11,052 nucleotides of DNA from assembly GCA_902834965.1 (NCBI GenBank), contig CADFKY010000031.1:1-11052 (forward strand), given 5' to 3'. The translations under genes and the position numbers were made by a program. The stretch is from Veillonellaceae bacterium. GTDB lineage: Bacteria > Bacillota_C > Negativicutes > Veillonellales > Veillonellaceae. Positions 1 through 6,676 of this stretch are shown in pieces. Position 1 is the first letter of the stretch, and every line of letters begins with the position of its first letter. A model generated the notes under the pieces. It was not told the origin of the DNA and ran no database searches. It saw only the letters and a list, made by a program, of their open reading frames with translations.

Positions 1-441
1 ATGTCACTTATCGCTACAGCTATAGTATTTGCTGGTTGTGGAAGTATAACTGCTGAAGATTTGACTGGTGAATATATTTTAGTGGATCACGGTAAAGAGA
101 CAAAAGAAGATGGTAAGAAATATTATTTAATGATTAAAGAAAAAGACACATTCTTTGAAAATAAACCTGCTATCGAAATTAGATTTACTAAACAAAGATA
201 CAATAAAAATTTAGATAGATATTATTATACAAACTCTGATTTTTATGTAGATGCTAAAACATTAAAAGAGTTCGATAGACAATTTAGACAATTTACATTA
301 AATGATGATAAAACAATTGTTATTGATGATATACAATACAAAAAAATATCTAATAATAACGTAAATTTAAATGATACTAATTATACAGATAACGATATTT
401 ATAAAGAGTTAGACGTTCCAAGAGAAGTAATCTATTACTAA
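1..441 (+). CDS. Putative small lipoprotein, probably 5'-truncated by the window edge
   Basis: I do not recognise this protein. Its first 12 residues are hydrophobic and lead into VFAGC with Cys13, which resembles a lipobox, although the -3 residue is Phe instead of the usual Leu/Val/Ile. The visible N-terminus lacks the Lys/Arg residues expected at the start of a signal peptide, so the true start is probably upstream of base 1 and the ATG at base 1 may be an internal Met. If the lipobox is used, the mature protein of about 134 residues would be anchored to a membrane. It is polar, rich in Lys, Asp, Asn and Tyr, and has no further membrane segment. Base composition is extreme: I count 11 G/C in bases 181-240, against 31 G/C in bases 4681-4740 of metH, which suggests an accessory or acquired gene. 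It ends in tandem TAA stops ahead of the hairpin at 491-526. Confidence 0.6.
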   Translation: MSLIATAIVFAGCGSITAEDLTGEYILVDHGKETKEDGKKYYLMIKEKDTFFENKPAIEIRFTKQRYNKNLDRYYYTNSDFYVDAKTLKEFDRQFRQFTLNDDKTIVIDDIQYKKISNNNVNLNDTNYTDNDIYKELDVPREVIYY

Positions 442-490
442 TAAGGTAAAAGTATAATAAAATAAATCTACTTTTTTATTAATTACATAC

Positions 491-526
491 AAAAAGCTAG
501 TTAATCTTGTGATTAACTAGCTTTTT
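491..526. terminator. Perfect 16-bp hairpin with flanking A and T runs, probable bidirectional terminator
   Basis: Arms 491-506 and 511-526 are exact reverse complements around a 4-base loop (TTGT). The core is GCTAGTTAATC/GATTAACTAGC, with five A's starting the left arm and a T run continuing past the right arm. It lies about 50 bases after the plus-strand lipoprotein stop and directly beyond the minus-strand stop at 530-532, so it can serve both converging genes. Confidence 0.85.
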
Positions 527-529
527 TAG

Positions 530-643
530 TTATAAGGCTTCTCTTTCTTGATGTTCATCGATTTCTCGACCTTCGCTCATATAGTCTGGAGTAAATAATG
601 ATAGTCCCATTTTAAATAATAGCCACATACATTTCTGTTTCAT
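530..643 (-). CDS. Small 37-residue protein of unknown function
   Basis: I do not recognise this product. The ATG at 643 opens a 37-codon frame beginning MKQKCMWLLFKMGLSLF and ending in TAA. The main evidence is the ribosome binding site: GGGAGGTGAT, with GGAGG exactly 8 bases before the ATG, one of the best in the window. The same frame continues upstream to an ATG at 769, but that start has no comparable site and would make the strong internal site meaningless. The N-terminal half (residues 5-17) is hydrophobic to amphipathic; residues 24-35 are highly charged and mostly acidic. It has its own plausible promoter at 668-696 and a terminator directly downstream, so it looks like a single-gene unit. 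A membrane-associated microprotein or regulatory peptide are possibilities only. Confidence 0.6.
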   Translation of the reverse strand: MKQKCMWLLFKMGLSLFTPDYMSEGREIDEHQEREAL

Positions 644-646
644 GGG

Positions 647-657
647 TATCACCTCCC
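647..657 (-). promoter_or_regulatory. Strong Shine-Dalgarno that fixes the start of the 37-residue ORF
   Basis: On the minus strand the bases read GGGAGGTGATA, with 8 bases between GGAGG and the ATG at 643. This complements the 16S rRNA 3' end over a longer stretch than the other sites here and argues for the short frame over the longer in-frame reading from 769. Confidence 0.75.
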
Positions 658-667
658 TATTAATGGT

Positions 668-696
668 AGTGTATCTATAAATAGAATAATTAGCAA
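668..696 (-). promoter_or_regulatory. Candidate promoter for the 37-residue ORF
   Basis: On the minus strand TTGCTA (696-691) and TACACT (673-668) are separated by 17 bases. Each matches four of six consensus positions. The expected transcription start near 661 leaves a short leader holding little more than the ribosome binding site. Confidence 0.45.
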
Positions 697-1338
697 GTTT
701 TTTATCTATATAAAAGAGAGCGACATTAGTAAGGATTTGTATATTGGCGTGAATATTTATAAAATACATATTGTTCTACGCCTAAAATATGTACACTAGA
801 GAAGTACATCACGTGTACATTCAGAATAGACAAAATATTTTGTAAGTGAAGAAAAGTTCATGGTGATAATTAGAAATAAACTGTGAAATTTGTTTGATAA
901 AAAGATGTATAAGGAAATTGAATATAGATGTGGTAAAAGGTTAACAAAATAGGTTTACAATTATTGATTGGATGGTAAAGAAATTTTGATTTGCATTGAA
1001 ATAGAATAAGGATTTGGAAATGTAACAAAAGGTTGAAAAAGCAGGTTAAAAAGATGGACCGATTTCTCAATTAATTGTTTTAAATGATAATGTAGGTGTA
1101 ACATCTCTCCCCTACTCTATTTTGTGTTATGTAGGGCATAGATTTCGGTTTGTAAATGAGAATAAGTTGAGAATATGCTATAATATAAAGAAAAATGACT
1201 TAAATATTTCGCTTATATGGTCATTTTATTAGTTTTCTTATATTAACTTATATAAAATATATTAAAAGCGCCGTATAACGCAAATTTTTGAGTTTTATAG
1301 CATCTGAAAATCGAAATACTATTTTGATATCTCATATA
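697..1338. other. Non-coding AT-rich gap with inverted repeats
   Basis: I find no convincing gene here. A 66-codon minus-strand frame at 870-1070 lacks an ATG and a ribosome binding site. Visible structure includes an 8-bp inverted repeat, ATGTACAC (789-796) and GTGTACAT (813-820), with a further GTACAT at 804-809. There are also alternative pairings of GTAGG (1092-1096), CCCTAC (1110-1115) and GTAGGG (1131-1136), and an 8-bp hairpin AAAATGAC/GTCATTTT (1192-1199/1220-1227). No repeat of a neighbouring gene fragment was recognised. Confidence 0.5.
1176..1184 (+). promoter_or_regulatory. Extended -10 promoter element upstream of rsmG
   Basis: TGCTATAAT has a perfect -10 hexamer (1179-1184) preceded by the TG dinucleotide of an extended -10. 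No good -35 lies at 17 bases. Transcription from about 1191 would give rsmG a leader near 260 bases that begins with the AAAATGAC/GTCATTTT hairpin. It is an alternative or addition to the closer promoter at 1339-1368. Confidence 0.45.
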
Positions 1339-1368
1339 TTGTTAAATACATAGTTTTGCCTATATGAT
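1339..1368 (+). promoter_or_regulatory. Candidate rsmG promoter
   Basis: TTGTTA (1339-1344) and TATGAT (1363-1368) are separated by 18 bases, matching four and five of six consensus positions. The predicted start near 1375 falls inside the 14-bp palindrome at 1369-1382, the position expected for a repressor operator. It lies about 77 bases from the rsmG start codon. Confidence 0.45.
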
Positions 1369-1382
1369 ATGTCATATGACAT
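1369..1382. promoter_or_regulatory. 14-bp perfect palindrome, candidate operator at the rsmG promoter
   Basis: ATGTCATATGACAT is its own reverse complement. It begins directly after the candidate -10 box and covers the predicted transcription start. Perfect palindromes of this length are uncommon even in AT-rich DNA, but the binding protein is unknown. Confidence 0.4.
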
Positions 1383-1451
1383 GAGTTTTATTAAATAAAT
1401 GTAGATAGTTTTTACTTTATATAAATATCGAATAATTTATTAGGAGTACTT

Positions 1452-2204
1452 ATGAAAGAGAAATATGATGTGCCTATAGCACCTGAGTCTGAATTTGTTT
1501 CATACATGATGGAGCAAATGAGCCAATTTGGTTTGCCTTGTACGGAAGAGCAGGCAAAGGACTTTTACGTGTACTATGCGCGCATGATTGAAACAAATAA
1601 ATATCTCAACCTCACTGGTATTACAGATATGAAAGAGGTTGTAGTGAAGCACATGATCGACTCCCTTTCCTGCTACGATCCAAATATTATTAAATCTGGC
1701 ATGTCTATTATCGATGTAGGTACTGGTGCTGGTTTCCCTGGCATTCCATTGGCTATCTATGATCGTAGCCTAAAGGTCACTTTGTTTGATTCTTTGAAAA
1801 AACGTCTTACATTCCTTGAATCCGTTATAGATGAGCTTAAATTGACGAACTGTACTACCTTACATGGTCGTGCAGAGGATCTTAGTCATCAAGATTATCG
1901 TGAAAGCTTCGATATTGCTACGAGCCGTGCAGTAGCAAGATTACCTATTCTTTTAGAATGGACCGTACCTTATGTAAAAGAAGGTGGCTACGTGGTGGCT
2001 TTAAAAGGAGCTATCTACGAAGAAGAAGTGGGAGAATCCAATAAAGCGCTCAGCACATTAAAAGCTAATATTGAAGAAGTACGTACCGTTACTCTGCCAA
2101 CCTTAGATGATAAACGAGCAATCCTGTACATCAAGAAAACAGGTAAAACACCAAAACAATACCCACGTAAGCCAAAAGAAATTAAAGACAAACCGTTAGT
2201 GTAA
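1452..2204 (+). CDS. rsmG: 16S rRNA (guanine-527 N7)-methyltransferase RsmG (GidB)
   Basis: RsmG uses S-adenosylmethionine to methylate N7 of G527 in 16S rRNA; loss of this mark gives low-level streptomycin resistance in several bacteria. The 250-residue length is close to the family norm. Visible motifs are NLTGI (53-57), HMIDSL (67-72), the SAM-binding motif I DVGTGAGFPGIPLA (88-101), GRAED (139-143), TSRAVA (157-162), and a basic tail with YPRKP (237-241), typical of the family. AGGAG at 1442-1446 is 5 bases before the ATG, which supports this start. The gene faces metF across a shared terminator and has its own candidate promoters upstream. In many Firmicutes rsmG sits close to parA and parB; here about 5.4 kb lies between rsmG and parA. 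Confidence 0.96.
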   Translation: MKEKYDVPIAPESEFVSYMMEQMSQFGLPCTEEQAKDFYVYYARMIETNKYLNLTGITDMKEVVVKHMIDSLSCYDPNIIKSGMSIIDVGTGAGFPGIPLAIYDRSLKVTLFDSLKKRLTFLESVIDELKLTNCTTLHGRAEDLSHQDYRESFDIATSRAVARLPILLEWTVPYVKEGGYVVALKGAIYEEEVGESNKALSTLKANIEEVRTVTLPTLDDKRAILYIKKTGKTPKQYPRKPKEIKDKPLV

Positions 2205-2270
2205 TCTTTAAAGGGGAATATAGTTGCTTGTAAGCACAATATAAACAAATTCTGCTTTATATAAACAACA

Positions 2271-2301
2271 AGAGGATGCAAATCTAAGATTTGCATCCTC
2301 T
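2271..2301. terminator. Perfect 14-bp terminator hairpin between convergent rsmG and metF
   Basis: Arms 2271-2284 and 2288-2301 (AGAGGATGCAAATC and its exact complement) enclose a 3-base TAA. On the plus strand it is followed by a pyrimidine-rich TTTCTCTTTTCTT, a good rho-independent terminator for rsmG. On the minus strand the following TTGTTGTTT is weaker but could end the metF transcript, whose stop is 36 bases away. Confidence 0.88.
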
Positions 2302-2337
2302 TTCTCTTTTCTTATCCTATGATAATATTACAATGAC

Positions 2338-3195
2338 TTATACGTGGTCAATGATATGTAATGTTGTATCGATATCGTTTAAAGGCATAATATGTACGCC
2401 TGCAGCGATTTTTTTGATTTGTTCCAATGTTTCGATAGCGATTTCTGTACCCGCTTCTTTACCGCCCTTTTCTACGCGGTCTAGGATTTCTTGAGTAAGG
2501 TTGATCCCAGGCACTTTTTCGTGTAGATATGTGGCCATTTTGAAGCTTTTAAGTGGAATTAAACCAAGCATAATAGGTACATCGAATTCAGACATTTTGT
2601 CGATGTAGCGTTTTGCTTGTTCTAAATCGTAAATTGGTTGTGTTTGTACGAAATGCGCACCATTTTTAATTTTAGCAGCCAATTTTTGACGTTCAATTTC
2701 TAAATCTGGCGCGCCAGGGTTACCAGTAGCACCGATGTAGAAGTTTGTAGGCTCGTCTAAGTCATTACCTGCCAAGTCTTTGCCAGAATTCAAAGTTTTA
2801 GCGATGTTAAGTAAGCCCATGCAGTCTACTTCGAATACGGATTGTGCAAATGGATGGTCCCCATTATCTGGTTTGTCACCAGTAAGGGTTAAGATATTAT
2901 TTACGCCAAGTGCTGCAGCGCCAAGTAATTCGGATTGCAAGCCGATGATGTTACGGTCGCGGCATGTAAGGTGGAAGATAGTTTCGATATCTTTATTGTG
3001 TTGTAACAAATAAGATAAAGAAATTGGGCTCATACGCATTTTGGACATAGGGCTATCAGCGATGTTGATAGCGTCAACCTTACCCTTTAAACGAGCTGCT
3101 TGGTCGAATACTTTTTGAGCAGAACTGCTCTTTGGTGGGTCTAATTCAACAGTGATGGTGAATTTCCCTTGTTGATGTTTCTCTCTTAATGTCAT
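2338..3195 (-). CDS. metF: Methylenetetrahydrofolate reductase MetF
   Basis: MetF reduces 5,10-methylene-tetrahydrofolate to 5-methyl-tetrahydrofolate, the methyl donor for MetH, using a flavin. The 285-residue length fits the bacterial single-domain enzyme. Counting from the chosen start, motifs are TVELDPP with Glu17 as the likely catalytic acid, HLTCRDRN (75-82), LTGDKPD (104-110, where many homologues have LRGD), QTQPIYD (184-190) and GLIPLKS (211-217). Two adjacent ATGs exist: AAGAGG is only 3 bases from the one at 3198 and 6 bases from the one at 3195, so I prefer 3195. The electron donor cannot be read from sequence, and no MetV-like zinc protein is adjacent. It is the last gene of the minus-strand operon, separated from metH by 125 bases that hold a long hairpin. 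Confidence 0.95.
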   Translation of the reverse strand: MTLREKHQQGKFTITVELDPPKSSSAQKVFDQAARLKGKVDAINIADSPMSKMRMSPISLSYLLQHNKDIETIFHLTCRDRNIIGLQSELLGAAALGVNNILTLTGDKPDNGDHPFAQSVFEVDCMGLLNIAKTLNSGKDLAGNDLDEPTNFYIGATGNPGAPDLEIERQKLAAKIKNGAHFVQTQPIYDLEQAKRYIDKMSEFDVPIMLGLIPLKSFKMATYLHEKVPGINLTQEILDRVEKGGKEAGTEIAIETLEQIKKIAAGVHIMPLNDIDTTLHIIDHV

Positions 3196-3220
3196 CATGT
3201 ACCTCTTGATCTATACATAT

Positions 3221-3294
3221 GGTGAAAGCTAATCTTATTTACTCTTTTAAGTGGTTTTCACCATCAAAATAAGTTTTTAAGATGAGCTTTCACC
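3221..3294 (-). repeat. Long imperfect hairpin between metH and metF
   Basis: Arms GGTGAAAGCT (3221-3230) and AGCTTTCACC (3285-3294) pair perfectly and extend inward, after one mismatch, by six more base pairs. On the minus-strand RNA the apex can fold as TGGT-GAAA-ACCA, a GNRA tetraloop, with short AAAA/TTTT and ACT/AGT helices below it. No U run follows it in the direction of transcription, so it is not a simple terminator. It may affect mRNA stability or processing between metH and metF, or be a dispersed palindromic repeat. Confidence 0.6.
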
Positions 3295-3320
3295 TTGTTT
3301 TGTGTCATGTAAATTAGAAA

Positions 3321-5756
3321 TTATTTTTCTAATGTTTCAAAGTAATCATTTGCGTGGTTAACGGCAGCGATACCGTCTTTAGCGTAGATGTCTGCGCCCG
3401 CTTGGTCTGCGTAGTCTTGAGAAACTACGGCACCACCAACCATGACCTTAGTTTTAAGGCCTGCAGCGCGGATAGCAGCGATGGTATTGTCGATTTGAGG
3501 CATTGTTGTAGTCATCAAGGAACAGATACCAACGAGAGCTGCCTTATTGTCTTTAATCGCTTGAACGATAACTTCTGGGTCAACGTCCTTGCCAAGGTCG
3601 ACAATTTTGTAACCATTGTTTTCAAGCAAGGCTGCTACGATATTTTTACCTAAATCGTGGATATCGCCTTTAACAGTAGCTACAACGACTGTACCTTTAT
3701 CCAAGCTTTCACTAGCAGGAATGATTTCTTTAATTGTGTTGAAAGCAGCTTGCATTGTTTCAGCAGCGAGCATTACTTGTGGCAAGAATAATTTACCAGA
3801 ACCAAATTTATCCCCTACTACGTTCATCGCTTCAGATAAGCCTTTTTTCGTAATATCTAATGGGTCCATGCCATCAGCTAACGCTTTTTTCACAAGATCA
3901 ACAATGGCTTCTTTTTCGCCTTGTTCTACGCAAGCACGGATATTTGCTAATGGATTGTTGCTGTCGAAGGATTTCTTTTCAGGACCTTTTGGAGCAGCGT
4001 TACCAGGAGCACTTGTTTCGTCTTCATAACCGTATTCTTTGATGAATTGAGCAGAGCCTGGGTCCCAGCCTAATAATGTAGTGCTAGAAACAAATGCTTT
4101 TTTCGCTGGATAGTTTAGAGGGTTCATAATTGGTGTAGTTAAGCCACATGCTAAAGCCATTGTTAAGAATTGGCCGTTCAAGTAAGGGCGTTGTGGCATA
4201 CCGAAGGAGATGTTAGACAAGCCCATTACTGTTGGGAAGCCAAATTTCTCTTTGTATAACTGTAATGTACGCAATGTTTGGCGTGCACTATCTTCACCGC
4301 TAGCAAGTGTTAATACCAATGGGTCAAGTAATAAGTCATGTGGTTGAAGACCATAACCATAAGCGCGATTTACGATGCTTTCAGCTAAAGCAACGCGGTC
4401 CTCTGCTTTTTCAGGCAAATCACCACTGCAGATTGGCAAGCAAAGTAAAGCTGCACCATAGCGTTTAGCCAATGGCATAACGTGAGTGATGGACTCCTCT
4501 TCCCCATTTACGGAGTTGATAAGAGCGCGACCTGGGTAGTTTTTAAGAGCTACTTCCATAGCTGCTGGATCCAATGTGTCGATGGATAATGGAGTTTCCA
4601 CGAGCATGGATAATTCGAAGATAGCACGTTCCATCAATGGAGTTTGGTCCATACCAGCTACGCCCATGTTTACGTCGAGGATGTCTGCACCCGCTTCTAC
4701 TTGGTCCAAAGCATCGCGTTTTACGCGGATGAAAGAGCCATCGCGTAACTCTTGAGCAAGAACTTTACGGCCTGTAGGGTTGATACGTTCACCAATGATA
4801 AGAGGTTTTGTATTGTGACCTAATTCTAACAATTTAGTACGGCTAGTAATGATTGTTTTAGGTTCTACGTGAGCACGTTCTTTAGGTGTATGTGCTTTTA
4901 CAGCGTCAGAAATTGCTTGAATATGAGCTGGTGTTGTACCACAGCAGCCGCCTACATAGCTTGCACCTGCATCTACGATTGGAAGCATCAATGGACCCAT
5001 TTCTTCTGCTGTAAGTGGGAATACAGTTTGTTTATTGATTAATTGAGGCATGCCTGCATTTGGTTGGCAGATAATTGGCAAGTTTGTTACGCTTGCAATT
5101 TCCTCAATAAGAGGTGTGATTTGTTCAGGTCCAAGGGAACAGTTAATACCAATAATATCAGCACCCATAGCTTCTACGATAGTAGTTGCAACTGCTGGTG
5201 GTGTACCTGTAATAGTACGACCGTCTTCACTGAAAGAAAATTGACAGATGATTTGTACATCTTCTTTTGTCTTTCCTGCTGCTTCACGAGCATCAAGAGA
5301 TGCTAATAAAGCGGCGCGCATTTCTTGTACGTCGATGATAGTTTCAATGATAATGAAATCTACGCCACCTTCGATCAATGCTTCAGCTTGTTCGCGGTAT
5401 GTGTCATAAATAGAGTCAAAGCTCATGTTGCCCAATGGTTGTAAGAAACGACCTGTAGGACCCATAGAACCAGCTACACGAGCAGATGGTTTAAACTCTG
5501 CAATAGCATCTTTTGCTACCTTTACAGCGGCAATATTAATTTCTCTTACACGATCTTGTAAGTCGTAATCTTCTAATTTAAGACCACAAGCACCGAATGT
5601 ATTTGTTGTGATAACATCACTGCCGTGTTGTAAGTATTGAGCGTGAATATTCTTTACTACTTCTGGTTTTTCTACGTTAAATAATTCTGGACAATAGCCC
5701 TCTTCTAAGCCTGCAGCTTGAAGCATTGTGCCCATAGCACCGTCAAATATATACAT
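3321..5756 (-). CDS. metH: Cobalamin-dependent methionine synthase MetH lacking the C-terminal activation domain
   Basis: MetH transfers a methyl group from 5-methyl-tetrahydrofolate through cobalamin to homocysteine, giving methionine. The order is a homocysteine-binding barrel (about 1-290) with zinc ligands Cys206 (GINCS), Cys271 and Cys272 (GGCCGTTP); a pterin-binding barrel (about 310-570) with GERINPTGRK (322-331), DVNMG (361-365) and SIDT (391-394); a flexible linker near 580-600; and a cobalamin cap and Rossmann domain (about 600-811) with DIHDLG, whose His700 is the lower axial cobalt ligand, and GGA (774-776). The usual Ser of the following SxL motif appears to be Cys745. The roughly 330-residue SAM-binding activation domain of full-length MetH is absent; the upstream gene probably supplies it. 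AAAGGAAG lies only 2 bases from the ATG at 5762 but 8 from that at 5756, so I chose 5756. Confidence 0.96.
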   Translation of the reverse strand: MYIFDGAMGTMLQAAGLEEGYCPELFNVEKPEVVKNIHAQYLQHGSDVITTNTFGACGLKLEDYDLQDRVREINIAAVKVAKDAIAEFKPSARVAGSMGPTGRFLQPLGNMSFDSIYDTYREQAEALIEGGVDFIIIETIIDVQEMRAALLASLDAREAAGKTKEDVQIICQFSFSEDGRTITGTPPAVATTIVEAMGADIIGINCSLGPEQITPLIEEIASVTNLPIICQPNAGMPQLINKQTVFPLTAEEMGPLMLPIVDAGASYVGGCCGTTPAHIQAISDAVKAHTPKERAHVEPKTIITSRTKLLELGHNTKPLIIGERINPTGRKVLAQELRDGSFIRVKRDALDQVEAGADILDVNMGVAGMDQTPLMERAIFELSMLVETPLSIDTLDPAAMEVALKNYPGRALINSVNGEEESITHVMPLAKRYGAALLCLPICSGDLPEKAEDRVALAESIVNRAYGYGLQPHDLLLDPLVLTLASGEDSARQTLRTLQLYKEKFGFPTVMGLSNISFGMPQRPYLNGQFLTMALACGLTTPIMNPLNYPAKKAFVSSTTLLGWDPGSAQFIKEYGYEDETSAPGNAAPKGPEKKSFDSNNPLANIRACVEQGEKEAIVDLVKKALADGMDPLDITKKGLSEAMNVVGDKFGSGKLFLPQVMLAAETMQAAFNTIKEIIPASESLDKGTVVVATVKGDIHDLGKNIVAALLENNGYKIVDLGKDVDPEVIVQAIKDNKAALVGICSLMTTTMPQIDNTIAAIRAAGLKTKVMVGGAVVSQDYADQAGADIYAKDGIAAVNHANDYFETLEK

Positions 5757-5762
5757 AAACAT

Positions 5763-5770
5763 CTTCCTTT
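5763..5770 (-). promoter_or_regulatory. metH ribosome binding site
   Basis: Minus-strand AAAGGAAG touches the ATG at 5762, too close for normal initiation, and is 8 bases from the ATG at 5756. It therefore favours the second Met and a protein beginning MYIFDGAMGTML. Confidence 0.65.
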
Positions 5771-5787
5771 AACATCCTAAATTACAA

Positions 5788-5803
5788 TGTTTCACGTGAA
5801 ACA
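5788..5803. promoter_or_regulatory. parS: parS site 1, inside the methionine operon
   Basis: TGTTTCACGTGAAACA is a perfect 16-bp match to the conserved bacterial parS palindrome bound by ParB. It sits between the activation-protein stop codon, which it directly abuts (stop at 5806-5804), and the metH ribosome binding site. Sequence beyond the 16-mer is not symmetric. Confidence 0.95.
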
Positions 5804-6571
5804 CTATTGTATTGGTTGCCCCTTCATGGCAATACCAGAAATGTCGGCAGTAGTTTTACTACCTTCCTCTTCTCTCCCATCTTGGGTGTTGACTGTTGCT
5901 TTCTCTGGTAATTTTCGAGATGCACAGTTTTGTTGTGAACAAGATGTACAGCCTCGTTTAGTTTTAATATCTTCGTTTGCTGGCATTAAACCGATGATAG
6001 CCGTTACAGACTTACGTGGGAATAATAAATAGTTCTCTGTTACTTGTAAGCCAATCATCTCTGTTTTGATGATTTTAGCTAGTTGTGGCTGAATTTCTAA
6101 TGGCCAGTTACCATAGCCAGGGCTAAAACGCCATGTTGGTTTATAGCCTTGCTTTTTAGCAATTGTATTGATCACTTCATTTACTTGATCCGCTACTTGT
6201 TCTACTGCTGTTGTAGCCGCTGCATCAAGTAACAAACCTACAGTGTAATTACCTTGTTTGAATAACTGTTCACTGCGAATTTCTACATCTTCACCTACTG
6301 TTACGCCTAATACATAGACCTTTGTAGACTTTTCTAGATGTTTTTCAATGATGGAACCTTCGATTTTAAGCGGTGGATTGCTCAAAATTGTCTTTGTTTC
6401 AGCATCATAATCATATTCTTGATATACACCTTTAGGTGTAGCTAATAACTGGATTTCTTTACATGCTTCGTCTACATAATTTTGAGGAAAATCCTCTGCA
6501 TGACGAAGTCCTGCGTATCGTTTTACTTCTGCTTTATCGATGGCAGGAAGCATTCCGTTATAAATGGGCAT
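5804..6571 (-). CDS. Free-standing methionine synthase activation-domain protein
   Basis: This 255-residue protein resembles the stand-alone form of the MetH activation domain, which binds S-adenosylmethionine for reductive methylation of inactive cob(II)alamin. Supporting motifs are RFSPGYGNWPL (148-158), corresponding to the R-x-x-PGY signature of that domain, and NYLLFPRKSVTAIIGL (180-195). A cysteine cluster CTSCSQQNCASR (Cys208, Cys211, Cys216) follows and could bind a metal or iron-sulfur centre; full-length MetH of the E. coli type has no such cluster that I know of. Residues 220-255 are a polar, probably disordered tail. AGGAGG at 6579-6584 is 7 bases before the ATG. It is first in an operon with metH, whose own activation domain is missing, so the two very likely work together. 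The cysteine cluster's role is not known to me. I give no gene symbol because naming varies. Confidence 0.85.
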   Translation of the reverse strand: MPIYNGMLPAIDKAEVKRYAGLRHAEDFPQNYVDEACKEIQLLATPKGVYQEYDYDAETKTILSNPPLKIEGSIIEKHLEKSTKVYVLGVTVGEDVEIRSEQLFKQGNYTVGLLLDAAATTAVEQVADQVNEVINTIAKKQGYKPTWRFSPGYGNWPLEIQPQLAKIIKTEMIGLQVTENYLLFPRKSVTAIIGLMPANEDIKTKRGCTSCSQQNCASRKLPEKATVNTQDGREEEGSKTTADISGIAMKGQPIQ

Positions 6572-6588
6572 GGAAACGCCTCCTCTTC

Positions 6589-6618
6589 AAAATAAAAAGC
6601 TCTGCGTATCCGTAGAGC
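6589..6618 (-). terminator. Leader terminator-like hairpin, possible attenuator of the methionine operon
   Basis: On the minus strand GCTCTACG (6618-6611), loop GATA, and CGCAGAGC (6606-6599) form an 8-position stem with one A-C mismatch, followed at once by TTTTTATTTT (6598-6589). The structure sits between the promoter at 6712-6740 and the ribosome binding site at 6579-6584. A terminator before the first gene implies conditional readthrough, although the mismatch and short stem could make it weak. No known riboswitch class was recognised upstream. Confidence 0.55.
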
Positions 6619-6649
6619 GTGTACTTAATCTTTAGTATATTGTATATAG

Positions 6650-6676
6650 ATCAGTTGAAACTTAAAATTTACTGAT
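6650..6676 (-). promoter_or_regulatory. Hairpin in the methionine operon leader
   Basis: ATCAGT (6650-6655) and ACTGAT (6671-6676) pair perfectly, and three further A-T pairs are possible inside. It lies between the predicted transcription start (about 6705) and the terminator-like hairpin, where an antiterminator or sensor element would be expected. Function is inferred from position only. Confidence 0.35.

Noticed and set aside
809..816. CACGTG core near 809 as a sixth parS
   Set aside because: Only the central six bases match; the flanking TGTTT and AAACA are absent.
870..1070. 66-codon minus-strand open frame rich in Phe, Ile and Leu
   Set aside because: It starts only at a TTG, has no ribosome binding site, and its hydrophobic composition is what purine-rich AT-rich DNA gives when read backwards.
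2015..2296. 93-codon minus-strand frame and the plus-strand frame at 2291-2494
   Set aside because: Both overlap well-supported genes (rsmG and metF) on the opposite strand and run into the terminator hairpin.
3616..4029. 137-codon plus-strand frame
   Set aside because: It is antisense to metH, which has full domain and motif support on the other strand.
5787..6032. Plus-strand frame starting within parS site 1 (MFHVKH)
   Set aside because: It is antisense to the activation-protein gene, and its start is created by the parS palindrome.
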